A stretch of 64,000 bases of DNA from Aphrophora alni (GCA_963513935.1 OY740765.1:122455362-122519361); one strand, 5' to 3'; counted from the stretch's first letter, positions 60,301 through 62,598 are shown. Notes: generated by a model from the sequence alone, not told the origin. Numbers and translations: made by a program.

Positions 60301-61956
60301 GTTAGGCTCTACGTTTCAGAGTTTCGGTGATACTTTTATCCAAATAACATATTTGTCTTTAGAAGAACTTCTTTGAGAGAGTTCTAAGGCATAGAAGATC
60401 CTTAGTGCCAAACAATAATTTTGTATTACAAACTGTGCTGATGTGAACACTCCTCATTGAGTCTTGTATCTGGGTGATTTGTTGAAACCCTAAGAGGGTA
60501 AAGATACAAGTAGTCAATCATGAAAATAACTAGGAAATTTTACAAAATTCATTTAGTAACCTTACTTTGAAAAGGAAAATAGATTTTTTTAGCGCAATAA
60601 ATTTTTAGGTTGAATATGAAAAGTACCAAATACACATGCATTTAGGTTAAGTAAAGTCTTCTACATAATCCACAACAATATCGACTAGTATTGATTATCG
60701 AACAAATGTTAAGATTAAAGAAATGTGTTGTAAGTCATAAGTATAAAACAATAATGTTTCAGGAAGAATTAATAAAAATGAACGTAAAGCTTCGTTAAAA
60801 GTTTGATTTTAATCAAATTCTATTCATGCTGAGGACTCGTTTATGGCACAAGCGAAACAAATTTAGGCCAAATTTAAATATTTTGTTTTCAAAGATTGCT
60901 GGATCCATTTTCACTTTTTTACTGACAACTACTGAACTGGCATTTTTATGACAAATAGTTTTCTTCAGTTAGTATTTCGACTGTGAATGAGTGTGTGAGA
61001 AAGTTTGTGCAGTGTTTTTGCACTGTTTATTCGTTTTAAGATTTAATATTTTGTTTGTGTCACTAAATCAGTTTCTGTAAACTTTATTGAAATAAAAATG
61101 ATAAAATTTTTAATACCTTGAACTTTATCTGTTATCATAGCTTCTGTGTGAGAGTTTATTCACCATTTATTTGGTAGTTTTTAAACCAAAAGTTGTATAC
61201 AGTTGTATTTTCTTGTTTGCTTTAGATTTTAAGACCATTTTTACTGAGAAGACTCAAAACGGACGTAGAGATTAATTTACCTCCAAAAAAAGAAATTATG
61301 GTTTACTGTCCAATGACATCTATACAACAGGACCTTTACAGAACCACGGTGGACAGAACAATTGTTAATTTGATCAGGCCTAAAGTAAGTATTTACTCGA
61401 CTTGAATTTCCTGAATTTAGAATATAAGGAATAATTTATTGGAGCTGAACTTTTTTCGTAGGGTGGATATCGAAATGTAACAAACTCTATATCTTGAAAT
61501 TTATTTCATTGATTAGTATTTTTTTCACGCATATTGAAAATTTAACAATGTGTTGGTCGTGACAAAGGTGAATTAAAATATTCAATATAAAATATGAAGG
61601 AAAAAAAAATCAGTGATATAAATTAAAGTAATTAAAGCAGCTGTATAAATTATTTTTAAGATATATTACAACATACAATAACCTCAAAATTCTTTTTGAG
61701 ATAATAGAATCAATTTCTTTCATTTAAAATTGATTGATTGGTTTTTTAAAACCAAATTTGTCAATAGTTTGTAAGGCTGAACTTACCACAATTTTTTTTC
61801 CTGTTTTTGTTTTCAGCATCTTTTAGAAACAGTAGAATTGAATCCTGATGGGGTAAAGCCTAAACGTAAATGTACTATGAAGCAAAGAAAATATTTTCTT
61901 GATTCCGAGTCGGATGACGAATCGGAACAAAGTAGTTCCAGTTCTATAAGTAACAG
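11948..61956 (+). CDS. HELLS: HELLS/LSH SNF2-family chromatin remodelling ATPase (10 exons in window, 3' end missing)
   Basis: Ten exons (11948-12047, 15527-15639, 19016-19143, 23034-23193, 27075-27254, 36606-36788, 58756-58976, 59877-60099, 61226-61384, 61817-61956) join in phase to 1607 coding bases, about 535 residues. All introns are GT-AG. Order of parts: basic start; acidic coiled coil (residues ~40-165); [15 protein letters not shown] (~212-226); Walker A DEMGLGKT (240-247); LSTLPNW; DEGH (348-351); motif [13 protein letters not shown] (374-383); [21 protein letters not shown]; then VELNPDG-KPKRK (~495), a block typical of HELLS rather than other SNF2 proteins. DEGH in place of DEAH and the colinear N-terminus support HELLS. 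HelicC motifs V and VI are past the window; family length is about 840. The product is nuclear, slides nucleosomes using ATP, and in vertebrates works with CDCA7 to allow DNA methylation. Introns total about 48 kb and are filled with TEs. Confidence 0.93.
12360..13360 (+). pseudogene. mariner transposase relic
   Basis: A heavily decayed Tc1/mariner-type (DD34D) transposase in HELLS intron 1, on the + strand. Recognisable pieces are [10 protein letters not shown] near 12815 (first catalytic Asp), a block near 13060-13100 that reads like NTRPHAA in mariner proteins (second Asp), and [13 protein letters not shown] near 13150-13190 (third Asp). Many stops and indels separate them. Terminal inverted repeats were not identified. 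Confidence 0.75.
14270..14500. repeat. Alternating GGATCAGC minisatellite-like cluster
   Basis: GGATCA recurs at 14278, 14318, 14364, 14406, 14447 and 14491, spaced 40-46 bp. The first five read GGATCAGC. The units alternate: GAGGGGATCAGCC-TCAGA types and GTCGGGATCAGC--ACAGACC types, so the true period is near 85 bp. Distinctly more GC-rich than its surroundings. Confidence 0.75.
14746..15202. repeat. Inner inverted repeat pair
   Basis: ATTAGTGATCTGGTTGAATA at about 14746 matches, inverted, CACCAGATCACTAACC ending at about 15202, roughly 27 bp with one or two differences. Between them are an A-run (14986-15009) and unrecognised sequence. It may be a nested MITE. Confidence 0.5.
15527..15639 (+). 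CDS. HELLS: HELLS exon 2 (coiled coil)
   Basis: Acceptor ATCTAG (ends 15526), donor GTATGT (15640). It encodes residues ~34-71 with [18 protein letters not shown], matching the acidic N-terminal coil of HELLS. It sits between two transposons: one ends at 15485 and the next begins at 15674. Confidence 0.9.
15674..17832 (+). mobile_element. pogo/Tigger DNA transposon (complete ends, broken transposase)
   Basis: Terminal inverted repeats begin CAGTAGACTCTCGATTGTTC at 15674; the right end is the inverse with about two mismatches in 25 bp, ending CTACTG at 17832. Both ends are flanked by TA (15672-15673 and 17833-17834), the Tc1/mariner/pogo target duplication. Length 2159 bp. It lies in HELLS intron 2, starting 34 bp after the exon 2 donor, in the same orientation as HELLS. 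Confidence 0.93.
16031..17629 (+). pseudogene. Tigger transposase (DDE_1) with four disabling changes
   Basis: Starts [16 protein letters not shown] and carries a CENP-B/psq-type helix-turn-helix ([19 protein letters not shown], residues ~28-46), the CENPB-type second DNA-binding domain ([17 protein letters not shown]), then a DDE_1 catalytic core: [10 protein letters not shown] (first Asp, near 16570), [11 protein letters not shown] (second Asp, near 16920), [14 protein letters not shown], and a downstream WDDL candidate for the third acid. The C-terminus includes [14 protein letters not shown]. Disabling changes: a frameshift near 16460, then TAA at 16602, a return to the first frame, TAG at 16766-16768 and TGA at 17336-17338. 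Most of the protein is still easy to read, so the copy is not very old. Inactive as it stands. Confidence 0.92.
18374..18482. repeat. ~45-bp tandem repeat, about 2.5 units
   Basis: GGTTATGGGTTTAATAGGA at 18374 recurs as GGTTATGAGTTTAATAGGA at 18419 and as a GTTCTGAGTTTAATAGGAC variant near 18463. Confidence 0.8.
18561..18832. repeat. Diverged dispersed repeat, copy 1
   Basis: Parallels 21751-22014 in the same orientation: TTCACTTTCTCAATCAGTAG, GGATCTGTGTTGAACCA-like, TTATCTAAG-TGAGGTTAG-like and CATCTT-TTAGTTCTGGA-like blocks occur in order in both, with clear divergence. Confidence 0.75.
19016..19143 (+). CDS. HELLS: HELLS exon 3 (coiled coil)
   Basis: Acceptor ACATTTAG, donor GTAGTT, 128 bp, ends in phase 2. 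It encodes residues 72-114 with [15 protein letters not shown] and [17 protein letters not shown], the conserved block in which HELLS proteins read HLLEKS-Y-FLL. Confidence 0.95.
19144..20576. other. Intron 3, first part: nothing recognised
   Basis: AT-rich DNA without repeat units, motifs or plausible exons that I can support. Confidence 0.5.
20577..21626. repeat. 112-bp minisatellite with interspersed 78-bp short units
   Basis: The anchor CGGTTAAATCGGAGAAGTAA recurs with starts at 20680, 20758, 20871, 20949, 21061, 21173, 21285, 21397, 21509 and 21621 (final copy diverged). Intervals are 78, 113, 78, 112, then six of 112. The short units lack about 34 bp around GATTCAAAATCTGGGTCATA. The array therefore begins with alternating short and long units and becomes uniform. 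Unit length is not a multiple of three and each minus-strand frame meets a stop, so it is not coding. Confidence 0.97.
21751..22014. repeat. Diverged dispersed repeat, copy 2
   Basis: Second copy of the repeat at 18561-18832. It lies between the minisatellite and a Penelope-like fragment, and may be part of the same element. Confidence 0.75.
22060..22760 (-). pseudogene. Penelope-like reverse transcriptase fragment
   Basis: On the minus strand from 22735 down, the frame reads [40 protein letters not shown] and LLK-like [10 protein letters not shown], the order found near the C-terminal part of the reverse transcriptase in Penelope-like elements. One stop interrupts it, within a perfect hairpin that seems to be an added inverted duplication. 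Below about 22400 the frame decays into stops. No GIY-YIG domain is attached. Confidence 0.7.
22578..22619. repeat. Perfect 19-bp inverted repeat with 4-nt loop
   Basis: The left arm CTATACGAAATGAGCCATT (22578-22596) and its exact reverse complement (22601-22619) flank CTCT. It lies inside the reverse transcriptase fragment and adds codons not expected there. Confidence 0.97.
23034..23193 (+). CDS. HELLS: HELLS exon 4 (charged linker)
   Basis: Acceptor ACATTCAG, donor GTAAGT, 160 bp. It encodes residues ~114-167, a Lys/Glu-rich helix ([15 protein letters not shown]) ending [11 protein letters not shown]. Phase in is 2, phase out is 0. Confidence 0.93.
23194..24149. other. Intron 4, first part: poly-T run and unrecognised DNA
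   Basis: A poly-T run of about 25 bases lies near 23290-23314. The rest is AT-rich with no gene seen. Confidence 0.5.
24150..26230 (+). pseudogene. LOA/I-like non-LTR ORF2 C-terminal relic (RNase H), split by a MITE
   Basis: A diverged relative of the C-terminal third of the ORF2 at 42057-45692. The left part carries [12 protein letters not shown] near 24255, [16 protein letters not shown] near 24335 (first RNase H Asp), FQAQVMAI in place of the FQAE glutamate, [11 protein letters not shown] near 24510, and [11 protein letters not shown] with DTLAKRG near 24620-24690. The right part (25860-26170) reads as scattered pieces of the following region. Several frameshifts and stops. The pogo-like element at 24814-25856 sits inside it. 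Sequence to about 26300 may be its 3' untranslated end. Confidence 0.8.
24814..25856 (-). mobile_element. pogo/Tigger-like internal-deletion element
   Basis: Begins CAGTAGAACCCCTCAAACTC at 24814 and ends with the inverse, finishing CTACTG at 25856, with TA on both sides. The TIR extends as repeated GTCGAGTTTGAGG-type motifs. Length 1043 bp. At about 25270-25385 the minus strand reads [19 protein letters not shown] and DEAARRP, the C-terminal tail of a Tigger transposase (compare [14 protein letters not shown] in the element at 15674), so this is an internally deleted copy. It is inserted in an older RNase H relic. Confidence 0.9.
26231..27074. other. Intron 4 end: unclassified DNA
   Basis: No gene seen. 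The 26400-26720 stretch has the look of a decayed transposon but no diagnostic motif. Confidence 0.45.
27075..27254 (+). CDS. HELLS: HELLS exon 5 (entry to ATPase domain)
   Basis: Acceptor TTTTGCAG, donor GTATGT, 180 bp, phase 0 at both ends. It encodes residues 168-227, including [20 protein letters not shown], the segment before the Walker A motif in SNF2 proteins. Confidence 0.96.
27255..27859. other. Intron 5 start: possible LTR-like fragment
   Basis: Near 27385, TGTTAGCCCACAAATACTC begins a somewhat GC-richer stretch to about 27600 (ACCAAGGGCTACACG, CCCCCAAGGGT). It could be a fragment of an LTR, but no matching end or duplication was found. Confidence 0.25.
27860..28650 (-). pseudogene. 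hAT-type transposase relic (ZMYM1-like), second copy
   Basis: Minus-strand pieces in order: a GSNMTGRYK block near 28240 (as in the GASVMAG segment of these proteins), [20 protein letters not shown] near 28060-28120, and [12 protein letters not shown] with [12 protein letters not shown] at 27910-28010. Stops and frame changes are frequent. Same branch as the relic at 3.5-5.5 kb, different copy. Confidence 0.8.
28651..30614. other. Intron 5 middle: AT-rich, nothing recognised
   Basis: A very AT-rich block (28800-29450), then T-rich DNA with GGTACCTTGGTACG near 29472. No coding motif or transposon end that I can defend. Confidence 0.4.
30615..30698. repeat. (AC)n-(AT)n compound microsatellite
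   Basis: (AC)n at about 30615-30639 passes directly into (AT)n to about 30698. Confidence 0.97.
30975..31030 (-). ncRNA. Hammerhead-ribozyme-like motif in Penelope-like 3' end
   Basis: On the minus strand, CTGATGA (31015-31009), a GGGG/TCTC-capable stem, then GAAA (30993-30990) followed by the palindrome ACTAGT (30990-30985, sharing the last A) and A at 30984. This matches the hammerhead core with a minimal self-complementary helix III and a GUA cleavage triplet. One extra U precedes helix II, and helix I pairing is weak. Penelope-like elements are known to carry minimal hammerheads. Activity is not implied. Confidence 0.5.
31291..31572 (-). pseudogene. Penelope-like GIY-YIG endonuclease fragment
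   Basis: An open frame of about 93 codons with the GIY-YIG module: GVYKI, a CPEC zinc-like pair, YIGQT, an arginine in the [11 protein letters not shown] helix, and the typical KGRLLN end with glutamates. The family nuclease nicks target DNA during Penelope retrotransposition. It ends early (EEFEDL) compared with the 55-kb copy, and the upstream linker is broken, so it is a remnant. Confidence 0.85.
31831..33782. other. T-rich, strand-asymmetric block without genes
   Basis: The + strand is strikingly T-rich through about 31850-33700 (many TTTT, CTTTT and TTCC runs) with no coding frame on either strand. It may be the non-coding interior of an old LTR element, as in the 48-52 kb region. No ends were found. 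Confidence 0.35.
33783..34328 (+). repeat. Solo LTR (546 bp) with GTAC duplication
   Basis: Begins TGTCAGGAAT and ends ATTCCTAACA, a 10-bp inverted end with one mismatch, flanked by GTAC on both sides (33779-33782 and 34329-34332). It has TATAAAA (34212-34218) and AATAAA (34242-34247) in LTR order. No internal retroelement region is attached, so this is a solo LTR left by recombination. Family not known. Confidence 0.85.
34452..35388 (-). repeat. Solo LTR (937 bp), diverged member of the 47-54 kb family, AGGT duplication
   Basis: Similar along its length to the two LTRs at 47380-48272 and 53231-54123: GTGCTTTAAGAGCTTTTAA near the start, TCTGCGTTCTTACAA, ATAGCATGGCACA, and GGTTGGAAGATGTCCCATGC at the end. 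Ends are TGTAAG/CTTACA and AGGT flanks both sides (34448-34451, 35389-35392). Clearly older than the pair. Confidence 0.88.
35393..36605. other. Intron 5 end: (TA)n run, otherwise unrecognised
   Basis: (TA)n at about 36343-36394. No gene or transposon end recognised elsewhere in the stretch. Confidence 0.5.
36606..36788 (+). CDS. HELLS: HELLS exon 6 (Walker A, motifs I and Ia)
   Basis: Acceptor CCTTTTAG, donor GTATGC, 183 bp, phase 0 at both ends. It encodes residues 228-288: [16 protein letters not shown] (ATP binding), then [16 protein letters not shown] 22-kb intron follows. Confidence 0.98.
36789..37724. other. Intron 6 start: nothing recognised
   Basis: AT-rich intron DNA with no supported feature. 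Confidence 0.5.
37725..38330. mobile_element. Possible fragments of GGGTG-ended non-coding elements
   Basis: TACGGGGTGAGTCAGACCAC at about 37722 and TACAGGGTGTACCAAAACG at about 38001 look like the outer ends of arthropod terminal-repeat elements. No matching opposite ends were found, so this is suggestive only. Confidence 0.3.
38331..39037. other. AT-rich intron DNA, possible non-LTR 3' tail
   Basis: Near 38786 the motif AAATGAAATGAAATTTA resembles a minus-strand LINE tail of ATTTC repeats. Nothing else is recognised. Confidence 0.3.
39038..41596. mobile_element. pogo-like non-autonomous element carrying a nested TTAA element
   Basis: The left end CAGTAGACTCCCTCTAGTTC (39038) is matched by the inverted right end GAACTAGAGGGCGTCTACTG (ending 41596). 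TA flanks both ends. No transposase motifs remain. Excluding the nested 39460-41088 insertion and one duplicated TTAA, the element is about 930 bp. It is inserted at the edge of the repeat copy at 41597-41815. Third pogo-type TIR family in this gene. Confidence 0.88.
39460..41088. mobile_element. piggyBac-like TTAA element nested in the pogo-like element
   Basis: Flanked by TTAA at 39456-39459 and 41089-41092. Ends are CCCTAAGGCCGGCA and TGTCGGTTTAAGGG, inverted with mismatches. The interior has two copies of an ATATTTAGGGGAAAAAA-TTTGTTA motif (near 39756 and 40086). No transposase recognised. TTAA targeting is diagnostic of piggyBac. Confidence 0.7.
41597..41815 (-). repeat. Dispersed repeat, copy B (inverse of 7470-7705)
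   Basis: The reverse strand carries the blocks of copy A in order: GAAAGCGTCAC-like end, CTCATTTAGAGATACGTTA, CAGCTCATGGACAA, GGGTCAGTGAAC and AACGAAAAGGTGCTG. It is cut at its low-coordinate end by the pogo-like insertion. Confidence 0.85.
41816..41932. other. Short unrecognised spacer
   Basis: Flank between repeat copy B and the LOA-like element's target duplication. Nothing recognised. Confidence 0.5.
41945..46389 (-). mobile_element. LOA-like non-LTR retrotransposon, apparently intact ORFs, 12-bp target duplication
   Basis: Minus-strand element of 4445 bp. The 3' end (41945) is a (TAAATC)n-type tail, typical of I/LOA-group elements. CATTCATACATA at 41933-41944 and again at 46390-46401 is a 12-bp target-site duplication. 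ORF1 (45655 to the 5' end) and ORF2 (42057-45692) overlap by 38 bp and both are open. There is no 5' UTR inside the duplications, so the element is either slightly 5'-truncated or starts at ORF1. It lies antisense in HELLS intron 6. Confidence 0.9.
42057..45692 (-). CDS. LOA-like ORF2: endonuclease, reverse transcriptase, RNase H
   Basis: Uninterrupted 1211-residue polyprotein. Residues ~1-220 form an APE-type endonuclease ([15 protein letters not shown] at 33-37, GCDANAHH at 138-145, LSDHKYI at 214-220). Reverse transcriptase ~480-780: [26 protein letters not shown] at 581-590, [11 protein letters not shown] at 637-647, YADD at 671-674, KYLGVTLD. RNase H ~935-1065: YTDGS (Asp 942), QAE (Glu 977), SDSQAAL (Asp 1003), [12 protein letters not shown]-terminal zinc knuckle, C-x2-C-x8-H-x4-C, lies at 1157-1174. 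All catalytic motifs look intact. EN+RT+RNase H together fit the LOA or I branches; the start [11 protein letters not shown] suggests LOA. It nicks DNA and copies its RNA at the target. The start codon is chosen by the overlap with ORF1 and the EN domain start. Confidence 0.95.
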   Translation of the reverse strand: MLRVLQVNLHHSKAASASFCQTFTRSNIDLALVQEPWLHRGRIAGLGDVKGKLIYCNNINNNRTCIIVRSGLQCLPLMDFCSRDITTVMIYWRNGKEKDGPIFSSVYLPYDVRTPPPSRDLELLVESITVRRQQLLVGCDANAHHRLGWGSTDTNTRGESLFDFLLSNNLQIVNVGNTPTFSNKIRSEVIDITFCTENIAKLIGNWHVSTEASLSDHKYIMFHLEASTIQSLFRDPRLTDWGSYSDQLSTVLGSMQGDIATFPDVDRVASSLRDAIMDCYQDNCPLRTRSGRPNTRWWSQDLGRMRKQIRRLFNASKRSGEWREYHLALTTYSKAIKKAKLDSWKAFTQKVNSLKEAARLQQVMASKPYNPVGTLRKPTGEYTKTAEETLKLLFETHFPGCINSDNMDGGLSLAGDSSWPRTSRADWKIARKIVTISKLKWAINKFSPFKSPGGDGIFPALLQEGPDALIQLICKLSRASVAYGYIPQAWRVSRVTFIPKRGKASYCDAKAYRPISLSSFLLKTLERLVERYIREGVLLGTPLHRNQHAYQPGKSCESALHNLVGRIEDTLERKEIALCAFLDIEGAFDNTLFGSIVRRLEEREVNPAVTRWVHSMLTSRRIQSSLLGNSLEVAATRGCPQGGVLSPLLWSMVVDDLLTEISQTGTYIQGYADDIAILVIGKSDYTVSDIMIRNLRQVKLWCAREGLNVNPSKTTIVPFTRRRNLTALDRISMDNTRINMSMSAKYLGVTLDQKLTWNVHLDNLIHKAKWALMTARRFIGTTWGLKPHIALWLYEAVIRPQITYGAVVWWKKSCQTTAGSKLTSLQRLACLCITGAFRSSPTAALEVLLGLPPLDIYIMSEARKSAYRLTCVNEWRKGLPGAGHSDIVDTVLKNSVLDMAPDAMQTEYVFNRPFTVTLGNREDWEGNNKPGSSRGTLVWYTDGSLMEGNSGYGVYSSSPRTNISVSLGMHCTLFQAEILAITACAHLGLSKGLRDRQILILSDSQAALKALDSVLITSKLVKDCLSTITKLYTRNMVELRWVPGHRGIQGNEMADTLAKKGASTPFMGPEPMCCISRNMAKSAVNNWAKEKQRQRWRRTPGLTQSKQLIKGPSTYLTKSLIKLDRLQLKRVVGLITGHGQFRKHLATVGVFEGDQSCRLCGQAVESARHVIFDCGMLERRRRELFGIQQPGDDEDTYLVEKILNLVRGTGF
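45655..46392 (-). CDS. LOA-like ORF1 protein (DUF4780-like), start at element junction
   Basis: 245 residues. The N-terminal ~50 are basic and low-complexity ([22 protein letters not shown]). The rest resembles the DUF4780 domain seen in insect non-LTR ORF1 proteins: [15 protein letters not shown] near 63, [11 protein letters not shown] near 104, [12 protein letters not shown], and [19 protein letters not shown] near 204. No CCHC knuckle. The protein presumably binds the element's RNA; that is inference. The ATG (46392-46390) overlaps the target duplication, so it may come from flanking DNA, and a TGA lies directly upstream in frame. ORF1 may thus be missing N-terminal residues. Its end overlaps ORF2 by 38 bp in another frame, which suggests stop-restart or frameshift expression of ORF2. 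Confidence 0.85.
   Translation of the reverse strand: MTAPDVPAVKEGGQKRGRAEAPTPPSIEAQRKRHKRSGEHGASTSAQPSTSFREALTSFKMAVVPKRFPEDKLSEEQGRTVQKAIMAKFECLEDGSYPVFSGSYMEKGALIISCSNLLSKSWLVKLISNVRPLGEDVELIVGDKRDILRATKVFFRAPAELEESPERILDMLDKQNLSLRVGEWKVMATKKDPKGRTFVLLVDDVSLAAIKAAGCKAHVGLWQVSLVLMSGKDNAEGPTGKPPSQ
46402..46700. other. Flank between non-LTR element and older RT relic
   Basis: AT-rich; nothing recognised. It may be the 3' end of the older relic. Confidence 0.4.
47380..48272 (-). repeat. 3' LTR of the non-autonomous element
   Basis: The minus strand starts TGTAAGCATGGGACATC and ends near AAACGTTAT. The same sequence is found at 53231-54123 and, diverged, at 34452-35388. The 88-codon open frame inside it has no gene-like features. 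Confidence 0.95.
48275..48288 (-). promoter_or_regulatory. Polypurine tract
   Basis: The minus strand reads GAAGGAGGGGGTTTC next to the 3' LTR, the expected plus-strand primer site. Confidence 0.65.
48289..51767. other. Non-coding interior of the LTR element
   Basis: About 3.5 kb, AT-rich, with recurring CATCAT and ATTATTATT motifs. GGAACCCCTA recurs near 49770 and 49860 with similar neighbours. No motif of pol was found on either strand. Confidence 0.8.
50870..51085. repeat. ~92-bp tandem repeat, about 2.5 units
   Basis: TGGCCTAAACGGGTTTTAAG starts at 50875, 50967 (one change) and 51058, each preceded by a TTTGT-TCTTTACAAATA-like block. Confidence 0.85.
51768..53057 (-). CDS. 429-residue coiled-coil protein of the LTR element (Gag-position, no known domain)
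   Basis: It starts [13 protein letters not shown] about 170 bp inside the 5' LTR, where gag normally lies. Residues ~45-190 form a long charged coiled coil with a repeated module KSENNFKEM and NFKQ-R variants. The middle (190-290) is acidic. Residues ~295-375 look globular ([32 protein letters not shown]). The C-terminus is basic with a repeated RLG-NHKKK motif (near 390 and 410). There is no CCHC knuckle, protease or RT motif, and I do not recognise the family. It is open over 429 codons in very AT-rich DNA, which argues for recent selection. It may be a diverged Gag packaging the element in particles of another element, or a captured protein; both are inference. Confidence 0.8.
   Translation of the reverse strand: MDKDKLVKSSMVGKLENTMEVNTIEVKLPKDEKPISLNDLIGLLTSNFKQLRVELKDDMKLNNVEMNVKSESNFKQIRDDMKLNKLDSDNKFEKSENNFKEMNDKFDNKFEKSENNFKEMKVAMNNQSEKCEANFRQLKEEINSNKVEINDRLENLDSKCEQIMVERRIGFENLGRKFDTVINKFDKDDLDVKNEINNEQVVVIDNINCNLSKEIQILEQNSNYDVEPTLGLKKENDASVLVEVSAMKTDVNKLGYVEVNSIDNAIEVRKLVNNNFENVKVQFDVKIKKQCNYMIMSYEEAFIKKIRNEFRIQDHENKCIVEKESLDKGTIRLQGCYGELYIKTLVDSTEIVKEIRSIEGVNYGEFFRKWTYRLRQEYKMKFSVSKVVRLGQNHKKKLMSEKVFRLGVNHKKKRNTDQEDSKIKNNIIM
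53210..53226 (-). promoter_or_regulatory. Primer-binding-site-like motif
   Basis: The minus strand reads TGGCGCCCGTTTGGTCC four bases inside the 5' LTR. The first nine bases match the Lys-type primer site common to many LTR elements; the rest does not match one I know. Confidence 0.65.
53231..54123 (-). repeat. 5' LTR of the non-autonomous element
   Basis: Same sequence and length as 47380-48272 as far as I can read. It is followed on the minus strand by the primer-binding-like motif, so this is the 5' LTR. Confidence 0.95.
54401..55086. other. Unrecognised DNA before the Penelope-like element
   Basis: AT-rich. A GC-richer patch near 54615-54655 (GTGAGCCGAGCCGAGCTC) stands out but has no assigned role. 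Confidence 0.4.
55087..55947 (+). CDS. Penelope-like RT C-terminus, linker and GIY-YIG endonuclease (partial)
   Basis: Open from about 55087 to the TAA at 55945-55947, 286 residues, without a clear start because the element is truncated. It begins in the RT C-terminal part ([17 protein letters not shown], the family's FLDL motif), then an alpha-helical linker (residues ~45-165). The GIY-YIG domain follows at ~170-255: [36 protein letters not shown], and [13 protein letters not shown]. Catalytic Tyr, Arg and Glu candidates are present, and CDDC gives the zinc-like pair of Penelope nucleases. No stops. It could only be made from an outside promoter, so it is best called a partial gene. Confidence 0.88.
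   Translation, partial: KQILEIENKIEIDNKINFLDLTMTKEYDKLKYKIYRKSTTTDTTIHATSHHPISQKMSAYNCFIHRLLTIPLDKHDFNDELETIKYIAQANGYHEAMIDKLLHNHIRNKQNPITRSKNKNKKFVSMEYSNTVPHMVKNTLAKYDITVTFRTNNNIQKLLRPKRVIPIEKKSGVYKINCDDCDSIYVGQTGRAFKDRFNEHLPHTNMHKLKSNFAQHLINSNHSYTNFNKNLVPLHICKKGRLLNALEEFEIYKEFNNNPSKLLNDQLDFKSNSLYDTALGYFKPVF
56108..56162 (+). ncRNA. Hammerhead-like motif, degenerate core
   Basis: TTGACAA (56120-56126) stands where CTGATGA is expected. The helix II stem GGGA/TCCC is perfect, then GAAA (56142-56145) and the palindrome ACGCGT (56145-56150) with C at 56151, giving a GUC triplet. Helix I could form between GTGTAC (56114-56119) and GTAACAT, with a bulge. The core changes suggest it is inactive. 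Confidence 0.45.
56206..56830. other. Unrecognised DNA
   Basis: No transposon end or conserved exon seen. An open frame at 56414-56734 has no recognisable motif. Confidence 0.4.
56831..57900 (-). mobile_element. piggyBac-like element, internally deleted, right end unclear
   Basis: TTAA at 56831-56834 is followed by CCCTTTGAGTGCCACAAG, a piggyBac-type end. A piggyBac-like transposase N-terminus lies at 57259-57516 on the minus strand. CACCGTGGCA near 57881 may be a decayed inner part of the other end; no second TTAA junction was settled. Confidence 0.65.
57259..57516 (-). pseudogene. piggyBac transposase N-terminal fragment
   Basis: [17 protein letters not shown], then an acidic stretch ([34 protein letters not shown]) and a stop after 85 residues. 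Acidic, serine-rich starts ending in PSTSG are typical of piggyBac-family transposases. The DDD catalytic core and the cysteine-rich end are absent. The open frame continues upstream of this ATG but that part is hydrophobic and unlike the family, so I start here. Confidence 0.7.
57901..58755. other. Intron 6 end: nothing recognised
   Basis: AT-rich intron DNA with no supported feature. Confidence 0.5.
58756..58976 (+). CDS. HELLS: HELLS exon 7 (DEGH box)
   Basis: Acceptor TATTTCCAG, donor GTATGG, 221 bp, ends in phase 2. It encodes residues 289-362 with [16 protein letters not shown] and [13 protein letters not shown]. The catalytic Asp-Glu pair is present. Confidence 0.97.
58977..59876. other. 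HELLS intron 7, no insert recognised
   Basis: 900-bp intron, AT-rich. It is one of the few in this gene without a recognisable transposon. Confidence 0.6.
59877..60099 (+). CDS. HELLS: HELLS exon 8 (motif III)
   Basis: Acceptor CTCTTTGCAG, donor GTAGGG, 223 bp. It encodes residues 362-436 with [27 protein letters not shown] and NVLSTLHQ, colinear with HELLS. Confidence 0.97.
60100..61225. other. HELLS intron 8, no insert recognised
   Basis: 1126 bp. The 60190-60520 stretch is GC-richer (AGAGAGAGAGATCTG, GTTCCCAACCCAAGATC) and could be a SINE or other short repeat, but no promoter boxes or tail were identified. Confidence 0.4.
61226..61384 (+). CDS. HELLS: HELLS exon 9 (end of first ATPase lobe)
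   Basis: Acceptor TGCTTTAG, donor GTAAGT, 159 bp, phase 0 at both ends. It encodes residues 437-489: [20 protein letters not shown], then [18 protein letters not shown]. Confidence 0.97.
61385..61816. other. HELLS intron 9, nothing recognised
   Basis: 432-bp intron without insert. Confidence 0.7.
61817..61956 (+). CDS. HELLS: HELLS exon 10 (inter-lobe linker)
   Basis: Acceptor TTGTTTTCAG, donor GTAAGT, 140 bp, ends in phase 2, so the next exon lies beyond the window. It encodes the HELLS-type ELNPDG-KPKRK block, then an acidic serine run ([16 protein letters not shown]) that looks like a casein-kinase-2 target; that role is inference. Confidence 0.93.
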
Positions 61957-62492
61957 GTAAGTTAACTCTATCATTGTGGAAGTGACCATCTTGAGAGACG
62001 TGGATGGGTCTACACATTTCTTTCTTGTGTTAGATCTCTCTCATTCATCTTTCCAATCAGATCTCTCTTTACCAACTGTTGATCTTCCCTTTACCCTGAT
62101 GCTATTAGAGTGTGTATTTTTCTTCCTATTTTTATAACTGAATAACTAGTGTTTTTTTATTTTTCTCACTGATATATATTATAGAGAAAGTTATGTGATT
62201 GGTCAAAAATCTATCTCGAATTTTTCATAGAATGATGCCTGTTATTTGTTCAGTTTGGTGTAGCTCAAATGAGTGGACCGATTTCAATGGAGTTTGGTAT
62301 ATGGATATATTTAGAGTCGTTTTGATACGTAGCCTTTAAAAATCTAAATAAAACGTATTAGTCGTTATCGTTTCAAAAAATCCAGTTTTGAATTATCTAA
62401 AAAAAAAATAATTTAGGAATAATTTACATAAAAAAACAAATATGATTATGTTTAAGCAGGGTTTATGATGTAAGGATAGTAAGCTTCGACTC

Positions 62493-62559
62493 TATTTAAA
62501 TATATAAATATCTTACAACTATCATTATTTAAATATATAAATATCTTACAACTATCATA
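62493..62559. repeat. 33-34-bp direct duplication
   Basis: ATTTAAATATATAAATATCT followed by TACAACTATCAT occurs twice in tandem. Confidence 0.9.
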
Positions 62560-62598
62560 ATAGATGTTCAATGAGCACTGTGGTGAAATGTAAACAAT

